From positions 1-11,952 of the forward strand of contig JAVHLO010000065.1 of assembly GCA_031082105.1 (NCBI GenBank): a stretch of 11,952 nucleotides of DNA, in the 5' to 3' direction. The position numbers and the translations under genes were made by a program. Under the pieces are notes generated by a model that saw nothing but the letters and a program-made list of their open reading frames with translations, searched no databases and had not been told where the DNA came from. The DNA comes from Planctomycetota bacterium (GTDB lineage Bacteria > Planctomycetota > MHYJ01 > JACQXL01 > JAVHLO01). Positions 1 to 5,310 of the stretch are shown here, one piece after another (position 1 is the stretch's first letter; each line of letters opens with the position of its first letter).

Positions 1-155
1 TTTCATGCCTGCTTGCCGACAGGCATTGCCCCGCCCTGCAGCGTCAACAGAAGCCGCGACAGGCTGGTCCGGATGCGCACGGCTGCACAGCCGCACCGCA
101 GGCGGCGAAAGCGCCTTCACAATATCATATAATCGGAAGCACCATGCCCTCTCCT
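1..155. other. Left-edge region without an assignable gene
   Basis: This stretch lies downstream of the ABC ATPase gene on the minus strand and runs off the window. Just after the ATPase stop codon the minus strand reads AGGAGAGGG, a good ribosome-binding-like sequence, but the ATG that follows (144-142) meets a stop after six codons. A minus-strand frame starting with GTG at 120 stays open to the window edge for 40 codons; it has no ribosome-binding site and no recognisable motif. A partner gene such as a MacA-like periplasmic adaptor could lie beyond the edge, but nothing here shows it. Confidence 0.4.
5..26. repeat. Small hairpin-forming inverted repeat
   Basis: ATGCCTG (5-11) and CAGGCAT (20-26) are a perfect 7-bp inverted repeat with an 8-base loop. 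There is no T-run on either side, so an intrinsic terminator is not supported. It may be part of an intergenic repeat cut by the window edge. Confidence 0.4.
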
Positions 156-842
156 TTAGGAAAAAGCATGCTGCTCGGCGTCAGCGACCAACCGCCCGTC
201 CCTGATGCAGAACAACTTGTCCCCCTGCGAAATGTGCGTCCGGTCGTGCGTCACGACGAGGAACGTCCAGCGCGAATCCTTGTTCGCTTTCCTCAACAGC
301 GAGAAGACTTCACGACCGGTGACCGAATCCAGTTCGCCGGTCGGCTCGTCGGCCAGCACGACGGTCGGTTTCTTGAACAGCGCGCGCGCGACCGCCACAC
401 GCTGTTGCTCTCCGCCGCTCAACTGGTTCGGTCTGTGATGCAGCCGGTTCTCGAGCCCCACGGCGGCCAGCATCTCCGCCGCCCGGTCACGGTCCGCCTT
501 CGAAATACCCGCAGGGAGCATGGGGACCAACACGTTGTCGAGAGCGCTCAGGTTGGAGATGAGGTTGAACGATTGGAATATGAAGCCGATGTTGTCCCTC
601 CTGAAGCGGGACAGGCGACGGTCGTCAAGCTTCGACAGGTCCTCGCCGTTGATCCGCACGACGCCCGAGCTCGCCCGGTCGAGGGCCCCGGCAAGGTGCA
701 GGATCGTCGATTTGCCGCTGCCCGACGGGCCGATGACGAAACCGAAATCACCCGCCGCCAACGACAGCGACACGCCGCGCAGCGCATGGACGTCGCCCGC
801 GATGGTCTTGTACATCCTGTGAACGTCAAGGAACTCGATCAT
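156..842 (-). CDS. ABC transporter ATP-binding protein, LolD/MacB type
   Basis: This 228-residue ATPase would sit on the cytoplasmic face of the inner membrane and power the permease encoded just upstream. All core motifs are visible: Walker A GPSGSGKST at 38-46, Q-loop Gln90, ABC signature LSGGEQQR at 141-148, Walker B VVLADEP at 161-167 with catalytic Glu166, and switch His199. The signature followed by VAVARAL and the DEPTGELD stretch are typical of the LolD/MacB/FtsE group, which works by mechanotransmission across the membrane and does not move substrate through the bilayer. The length matches a stand-alone family member. Its ATG overlaps the permease stop codon in an ATGA arrangement (839-842), so the two genes are translationally coupled. 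The substrate cannot be read from the sequence; lipoprotein release, peptide or drug export are all possible. The family call is secure. Confidence 0.96.
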   Translation of the reverse strand: MIEFLDVHRMYKTIAGDVHALRGVSLSLAAGDFGFVIGPSGSGKSTILHLAGALDRASSGVVRINGEDLSKLDDRRLSRFRRDNIGFIFQSFNLISNLSALDNVLVPMLPAGISKADRDRAAEMLAAVGLENRLHHRPNQLSGGEQQRVAVARALFKKPTVVLADEPTGELDSVTGREVFSLLRKANKDSRWTFLVVTHDRTHISQGDKLFCIRDGRLVADAEQHAFS

Positions 843-1987
843 TCGAAGCGGATCGCTTCAATAGGAGACAGCTTTGCGGCATACCACGCCGGATAGAGCC
901 CGCCTGCGATGCCGAGCGCCGACGCCAGCAGGACACTCAAGGCTATTAGCCACCAGTGCACGACGGGCTCCATCGGCAGAAAGAAGCCGGCGACCCACGC
1001 GCTGATCCACCCGAACAGCGCGCCTACGAGGCCGCCGAGCAGACCCAGGAACAACGACTCGAACAGGATCAGCTTCAGTATGTCGCCCTTGCGCCATCCG
1101 TTGGCCTTGAGTATCCCGATCTCCGAGACGCGTTCCATCACGCTCATCAGCATGGTGTTGAGAATGCCGATAGTCCCGACGAGTATCCCGATGCTGGCGA
1201 TGGCGACCAGGAACGCATCGAGGTTGAGCGCGATCCCGCGGAATTCTTCCGACCATTCGGTGGTGTTCTTTGCGTCGATGTCGGGAGACAATGCCTCGAT
1301 AGCCGACTCGACCGCGGGGATCTGCGAGGGGGTCTCGACTTCAACGAAAAAATTCGACACCACGTCCGGAGGGAACAGTTGCTTCTTGCGGGCGACATCT
1401 ATCGGCATCACCAGCGCCGCATTGAGGAAGAAGACGCCCGTGTCGTAAAGCCCCTTTATCCTGAAGCGGTGCTTCGCGATCGAAATCTCATCCCCGATCC
1501 TCTTGCCGTACTTCTCGGCAACGTCCGTGCATATCACCACGACTTGTTGTCCTTCATCGCCGGGCTCGATGAATTTCCCCTCCTTCAGGTGCCGCCCGTA
1601 GAGACCTCCGCCCTTGAGCCGGGCGCACTTCGTCGGGTCGACACCGAAGACCGCCAGCGCGGTGAACATACCTTCGAGGAGCGTGTTCTTCCCCTCGACG
1701 CTCGGGGCGAGTTCCCATATTTCCGGGACGGCGACGCGCACGCCCGGAATCGACTCGATCTGGCTTTCCAGAGAAGCGGGGATTTTCGAGAGTATCGGGT
1801 CAACGGAATCCCTGCGGATGACTACCAGGCCGTCTATCATGGCGAGACTCATGTCCACCGACGCGCGCAGACCTGCGGAGACGGAGATGAGGGCGATGAT
1901 GCCGGTGACGGCTATGGCGAGCCCCACGAGGGCGAAGATGGAGCGGAGCTTGCGGGTCAGCACGTTGTTCAGCGCAAAGCGGAACAT
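839..1987 (-). CDS. ABC transporter permease, MacB/FtsX family
   Basis: This 382-residue inner-membrane protein has the four-helix layout of the MacB family. One transmembrane helix lies near residues 16-38, a large periplasmic domain spans about 45-255, and three helices follow near 258-278, 305-330 and 348-372. The stretch NTMLMSVMERVSEIGILKA after the second helix and the C-terminal YPAWYAAKLSPIEAIRFE are classic for this family; the first is the cytoplasmic coupling segment that meets the ATPase. Unlike E. coli MacB, the ATPase is a separate gene, reached through a 4-base overlap. The start lies 25 bases after the HD-GYP stop codon, with only a weak GAG upstream, which fits translation as an internal operon gene. 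No adaptor or outer-membrane channel is encoded in the window, so the export route is unknown. Confidence 0.95.
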   Translation of the reverse strand: MFRFALNNVLTRKLRSIFALVGLAIAVTGIIALISVSAGLRASVDMSLAMIDGLVVIRRDSVDPILSKIPASLESQIESIPGVRVAVPEIWELAPSVEGKNTLLEGMFTALAVFGVDPTKCARLKGGGLYGRHLKEGKFIEPGDEGQQVVVICTDVAEKYGKRIGDEISIAKHRFRIKGLYDTGVFFLNAALVMPIDVARKKQLFPPDVVSNFFVEVETPSQIPAVESAIEALSPDIDAKNTTEWSEEFRGIALNLDAFLVAIASIGILVGTIGILNTMLMSVMERVSEIGILKANGWRKGDILKLILFESLFLGLLGGLVGALFGWISAWVAGFFLPMEPVVHWWLIALSVLLASALGIAGGLYPAWYAAKLSPIEAIRFE

Positions 1988-2012
1988 AAGGCTCTATCCG
2001 AACAAGTCCCGG

Positions 2013-3227
2013 TTACCTGCTCACCGTTTTGATGTGCATCGGCGTCTGGCGCAGATCCACGTCGAAGGTCTTCTCAAGGCGTTTCTTGCCGGCCATCGTG
2101 CAGCGCACCGTCGGCAGGTCCAGGTCGCCGCGCGAAACGGAGATGACGACGCCCTTGAACCCCTTGAGGTCGCCGTCGGTGAACATCACCATCGTCCCCA
2201 CCGGGAAGACCGGGATGATCCCCAGGAATGCGTCCACGGCGGTCTGGTTGAAGTGAGTGCCCGCGAGTTCCCTGAGGATCTTGACGGCCGTGTCGGGCGC
2301 AACGCCCCTCCCCAGCGGACCGTCGGATACGAGCGTGTCGTAGAAGTCGGCGACCGCCGCCACCGCGGCGAACCTGTGGATGTGTCCGACCTTCTCGCCT
2401 GGAGTGTCGTCGAGCGAATGATTCTCGAGCCTGTTCGAGCCGACCAGGCCGCGCGGATATCCGCCACCGTCCACCCGTTCGTGATGTTGATATGCGACGT
2501 GCGCGGGAAGTATACCGACTTCCCGCTCGTTCTTGAGCAGGTAGTATCCGACCAGCGAATGCTGCTTCAGGACATTCTCCTCCGCCGCCGTCCGCTTCGT
2601 CCGTTTGAGCAGGATATCTTCGGGTGTGAGCACGTACCCGATGTCGTGCAAGAGACAGCCGAGCGCGAGAGAGTAGAGCTCGCGGCTGGTGAAGCCGACC
2701 TTGCGCGCGATCAGGAGAGACCTTATCGTGACCTCGAGGGAGTGGTCGAAGACGTATGAGTTCAACGTCTTCATGACGCCGATGCTCAGGCAGACCTCCT
2801 GGTCAGAGAGGAGGCCGGCCACGATCGTCTCCACGTCGGAAAGGAACTGATCTCCGATCTTCAACCGCGAAACGGCCTTCTGCATTTCGGGAGAGGCGAG
2901 CTTCGCCCGCAGTTCATCGGTCGAAGAAGTCTTCAGCATCGCCGGTTCGAAGACGCCGCGCGTCTCTTCCTTTAGATTCTCGAACAGCTTCGTGGCCCGC
3001 TTGGCCAGCCGCCGCTGCACCGCGGGATCGACGTAATCATAGACCACGACATCCTCGAGGTCCTTATCATAAATGTACACGCTCTGGTATCCGAATACCC
3101 TCAGTTTGTCGATCCACTTCTGATTGAGGGTAGTTCCTGCGGTCAATATCGGCGCGCCATACTGATAGTACAGAGTCCGGGCGAGCTTGTCGCCGGGCTT
3201 AATCTCGTCGATCTTGACCTTTATCAT
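2013..3227 (-). CDS. HD-GYP domain protein, probable cyclic-di-GMP phosphodiesterase
   Basis: This 404-residue cytoplasmic protein has an N-terminal domain (about 1-60, then a charged linker) and an HD-GYP domain (about 150-345), followed by a short C-terminal beta-rich tail. HD-GYP enzymes hydrolyse c-di-GMP at a two- or three-metal centre. Visible ligand motifs are His162, His194-Asp195, His223, His248-His249-Glu250 and Asp253 followed by GGGYP (254-258). The usual HDxGK lysine is replaced: here it reads HDIGY, with Tyr198. No membrane helix or receiver domain is visible, so the N-terminal domain is the likely sensing or docking part. The open frame extends upstream to 3923, but that part overlaps the divergent lipoprotein gene and crosses a promoter. 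The ATG at 3227 begins a conserved-looking MIKVKIDEIKPGDKLA and sits 8 bases after a -10 box. It is the first gene of an operon with an ABC permease and ATPase. Confidence 0.9.
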   Translation of the reverse strand: MIKVKIDEIKPGDKLARTLYYQYGAPILTAGTTLNQKWIDKLRVFGYQSVYIYDKDLEDVVVYDYVDPAVQRRLAKRATKLFENLKEETRGVFEPAMLKTSSTDELRAKLASPEMQKAVSRLKIGDQFLSDVETIVAGLLSDQEVCLSIGVMKTLNSYVFDHSLEVTIRSLLIARKVGFTSRELYSLALGCLLHDIGYVLTPEDILLKRTKRTAAEENVLKQHSLVGYYLLKNEREVGILPAHVAYQHHERVDGGGYPRGLVGSNRLENHSLDDTPGEKVGHIHRFAAVAAVADFYDTLVSDGPLGRGVAPDTAVKILRELAGTHFNQTAVDAFLGIIPVFPVGTMVMFTDGDLKGFKGVVISVSRGDLDLPTVRCTMAGKKRLEKTFDVDLRQTPMHIKTVSR

Positions 3228-3235
3228 AGCAGCGA

Positions 3236-3264
3236 ATCGTACCGAAAACGGAAAGGTTTTGCAA
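3236..3264 (-). promoter_or_regulatory. Promoter of the HD-GYP/ABC operon
   Basis: On the minus strand, TTGCAA (3264-3259) and TACGAT (3241-3236) are separated by exactly 17 bases. Only 8 bases lie between the -10 box and the ATG at 3227, so transcription would begin at or just before the start codon. No Shine-Dalgarno sequence is present, which agrees with a leaderless mRNA. The -35 box is a weaker match (TTG..A) than at the other promoters in the window. Confidence 0.6.
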
Positions 3265-3290
3265 GCAAAAGTGGCGGGTCTCGGAAACAC

Positions 3291-3319
3291 TTGACTTTTC
3301 AGACCTGCGCTGGTACGAT
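3291..3319 (+). promoter_or_regulatory. Promoter of the lipoprotein/radical SAM operon
   Basis: TTGACT (3291-3296), a 17-base spacer and TACGAT (3314-3319) form a sigma-70-type promoter. The expected start near 3326 leaves a leader of about 20 bases containing the ribosome-binding site GAGGA (3334-3338), which is 7 bases from the ATG at 3346. The -35 context CTTGACTTT followed one base later by CAGAC is shared with the sigma-factor promoter near 10967. Confidence 0.72.
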
Positions 3320-3345
3320 CACTGGAGTGCGATGAGGATGAACCC

Positions 3346-3747
3346 ATGCGGAGAAGACCGGTACTGGCTTTCACGCTGCTGCTTGCGGCGTTCGCCTGCC
3401 TTATGCAGCCGGCCTGCAGGTCACCGCGAAGGACGCCGCCCTCCGACCTGACGGGCCAGGTGCTCCAGGTCGCGCCGCCGCTCGATTCCGCGCTCCAGGT
3501 CGACCTCATGGAACGAGAGGTCGGCGGCACGCTGGAGGTCGAGGCGCTGCTGCGGAACGTCTCCGAAGCGGAAGTCAAATTCCTCGTCACCCTGGTGTTC
3601 CTCGACGCCGCAGGCCGCGAACTGGCCGGGGCGGGCGAACCGGTCCGGATGAACGTCACCCTCGCGCCCGGCAAAGACCATCTCGTGAGAGAGACCTGTG
3701 CGGATGGGCGGGCAAGGCGGTTCAAGTTGACCATCACTCCTCCGTAG
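3346..3747 (+). CDS. YcfL-like (DUF1425-like) putative lipoprotein
   Basis: This 133-residue protein begins with three arginines and a hydrophobic segment (residues 6-20), a Sec-type signal. Cysteines at 18 and 24 are candidate lipidation sites. Neither has a perfect lipobox (AAFAC and MQPAC), so the exact processing site is unclear. The mature part resembles YcfL/DUF1425 proteins, small periplasmic beta-sandwich lipoproteins. The pattern is ALLRNVSEAEVKFLVTL, then a FLDAAGREL turn, a TLAPG turn, and a closing FKLTI strand. This call comes from pattern similarity and not from an alignment. In enterobacteria ycfL is next to lpoB, a penicillin-binding-protein activator gene, but no such neighbour is present here. 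The start is set by GAGGA 7 bases upstream and a promoter at 3291-3319. The next gene starts 15 bases after the stop, so the two are probably co-transcribed. Confidence 0.75.
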   Translation: MRRRPVLAFTLLLAAFACLMQPACRSPRRTPPSDLTGQVLQVAPPLDSALQVDLMEREVGGTLEVEALLRNVSEAEVKFLVTLVFLDAAGRELAGAGEPVRMNVTLAPGKDHLVRETCADGRARRFKLTITPP

Positions 3748-3762
3748 GTCCGGCGGCTCCCA

Positions 3763-5241
3763 ATGGCCAAGATCCTCTTCATACTCAGAACCCCCGAGCT
3801 ATACGATCCCGTCGGCGTGATTTCCCTCGCCGCCACCCTCAAGAGCAAAGGACACGAGGCCGACATCGTGTCGGTCTCCGAGACGGACGTCTTCCGCGCT
3901 GCCGGCGATTTCTCGCCGGACATCGTGGCCTACTCCGCCACGACGGGCTCCCATCGGTACTACTACTCGCTGAATCGATCGCTCGCGGCCAGGTACAGGT
4001 TCTTCTCGGTCATGGGCGGGCCGCACGCCACCTTCTTCCCGCAGGACCAGCCCGCCAGCGGTATGGACGCCTTCTGCAGAGGCGAGGGAGAGGGCGCGCT
4101 CGTCGAGCTGGCCGAACATGTCCAGGCCGGGGCGGACCCGGGCGGAATACGCAACCTGGTTGTCGCGGGAAAAGCCAATCCGCTGAGACCGCTCATCGAA
4201 GATCTGGACTCGCTCCCGTTCTCGGACCGTTCGGAGTACTACGAGCGCGCATGGGTCAGAGACCATCCGGTGAGGAGCTTCATCGTATCACGGGGATGCG
4301 CGTACGCATGTCCGTACTGTTTCAATTCGAAGTGGAACGAGATGTACCGCGGCCTCGGTGCGGTGCTGAGGCGACAGAGCGTTGACCGGGTCATCGACGA
4401 AGTCAATCTCGTCAGGCGGCGCTATCCCACCCAGTTCATACGGTTCAACGACGACGTGTTCGCCTACGGCAACACCACACGCTGGCTCGATGAGTTCGCC
4501 GGGAAGTACCGCGCGCGGGTGGGGCTGCCGTTCGAATGCTACATGCGCTGCGAAGACGTGACTCACGAGACCGCCCGGCTGCTGCGCAAGGCAGGTTGCA
4601 GGTCCGTGCGGATGGGGATCGAGTGCGGCGATGCCGGGATCCGCGCGCGGCTGCTGGCGCGCCCAGTCGGCGACGACCGCATCCTGGACGCGTTCGTAAC
4701 CGTCCGGCAGCACGGTCTGGTCCCGGTGAGTTCTACGATGCTCGCCCTGCCGGGCGGCGCCGAATCCACGGACGAGGAGTCCGTGCGGTTCACCGTCCGC
4801 GCGCGGCCGGGTTTCGCTGATTTCTACATTTACCATCCCTACCCGGGTACGCCGCTCGGCGAGTACGCCCGCGAACAGGGGATATTCGAGGGCGATTTCC
4901 AGAGTTTCAGCGCGTACTTTGGCTCCACGCCGTCGCCATTGAAGTGCTTCTCGCCGGGCCGGAAACGACGCCAGATGCTGCTCTCTGCATGGGGTACCGT
5001 GGCCGCCTATGCGCCCGCGTGGTCGGAGTTCATTCTCGCCTGCCTCAGCCGCATCCCTTCGCAGTTCCTCGGCTTCCTGCTCTACTTCGCCGTGAAGGTG
5101 CTCGCCAACCGGCGCATCTCGCCCGTCAGGATGCCGGTCTGGCGCGCACTCCGCCAGCTCGCCAATGCTTTCAGGCTCGAAAGGGATAGACGCTACGCGC
5201 GAGCAAACCCGCGATCCGGGAGTTTGGGTTTTAGATTTTAG
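3763..5241 (+). CDS. B12-binding-type radical SAM protein
   Basis: This 492-residue protein has a Rossmann-like cobalamin-binding-type domain (about 1-140) and a radical SAM barrel (about 168-380). The [4Fe-4S] cluster motif is RGCAYACPYC, with Cys179, Cys183 and Cys186; a GIECGD stretch at 285-290 lies in the SAM-binding region. The N-terminal domain keeps the second-half MGGPHATFFP (84-93) but lacks the DxHxxG histidine, so any cobalamin would bind base-off without a protein His ligand. Families of this shape include methylases and ring-forming or hopanoid/lipid enzymes such as HpnP, HpnJ and BchE; the substrate is not evident. The C-terminal part (about 405-470) has a hydrophobic patch that may touch the membrane. 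The last dozen residues (about 481-492) are encoded by the flank and left arm of an intergenic inverted repeat, so the original stop was probably elsewhere. The ribosome-binding site is weak, consistent with coupling to the lipoprotein gene. Confidence 0.9.
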   Translation: MAKILFILRTPELYDPVGVISLAATLKSKGHEADIVSVSETDVFRAAGDFSPDIVAYSATTGSHRYYYSLNRSLAARYRFFSVMGGPHATFFPQDQPASGMDAFCRGEGEGALVELAEHVQAGADPGGIRNLVVAGKANPLRPLIEDLDSLPFSDRSEYYERAWVRDHPVRSFIVSRGCAYACPYCFNSKWNEMYRGLGAVLRRQSVDRVIDEVNLVRRRYPTQFIRFNDDVFAYGNTTRWLDEFAGKYRARVGLPFECYMRCEDVTHETARLLRKAGCRSVRMGIECGDAGIRARLLARPVGDDRILDAFVTVRQHGLVPVSSTMLALPGGAESTDEESVRFTVRARPGFADFYIYHPYPGTPLGEYAREQGIFEGDFQSFSAYFGSTPSPLKCFSPGRKRRQMLLSAWGTVAAYAPAWSEFILACLSRIPSQFLGFLLYFAVKVLANRRISPVRMPVWRALRQLANAFRLERDRRYARANPRSGSLGFRF

Positions 5242-5303
5242 ATTTTGGATTGGCGCGACACAATTGCAGATGCAGGATACTCAATCCAAAATCTAAAATC
5301 TAA
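5231..5303. repeat. Perfect 22-bp inverted repeat between convergent genes
   Basis: The arms 5231-5252 and 5282-5303 are exact reverse complements, with a 29-base loop. The left arm is built from tandem TTTTAGA units ending in TTTTGGATTG, and it contains the TAG stop (5239-5241) of the radical SAM gene. The right arm ends 7 bases before the stop of the convergent membrane-protein gene at 5311. The stem is AT-rich and has no following T-run on either strand. It might act as a bidirectional transcript end, but it looks more like a copy of a dispersed intergenic repeat in a GC-rich genome. Confidence 0.85.
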
Positions 5304-5310
5304 GGTCCGC

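Noticed and set aside
128..133. TATAAT on the plus strand as a promoter -10 box
   Set aside because: No -35-like hexamer lies 16-18 bases upstream, and no plus-strand gene follows; the next gene is on the opposite strand.
144..896. 250-residue plus-strand open frame over the ABC ATPase
   Set aside because: It is antisense to a protein with every ABC motif intact and has no motif of its own.
956..2032. 358-residue plus-strand open frame
   Set aside because: It is antisense to the ABC permease, with the His/Asp/Arg-rich composition of a shadow frame.
3228..3923. Upstream extension of the HD-GYP frame to 636 residues
   Set aside because: The extra 232 residues are Ser/Arg/Thr-rich, overlap the convincing lipoprotein gene and the start of the radical SAM gene on the other strand, and cross the divergent promoters. 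The ATG at 3227 starts the recognisable protein.
5231..5303. Intrinsic terminator
   Set aside because: The stem is AT-rich with a 29-base loop and lacks a T-run after it on either strand, so I list it as a repeat with only possible end-of-transcript function.
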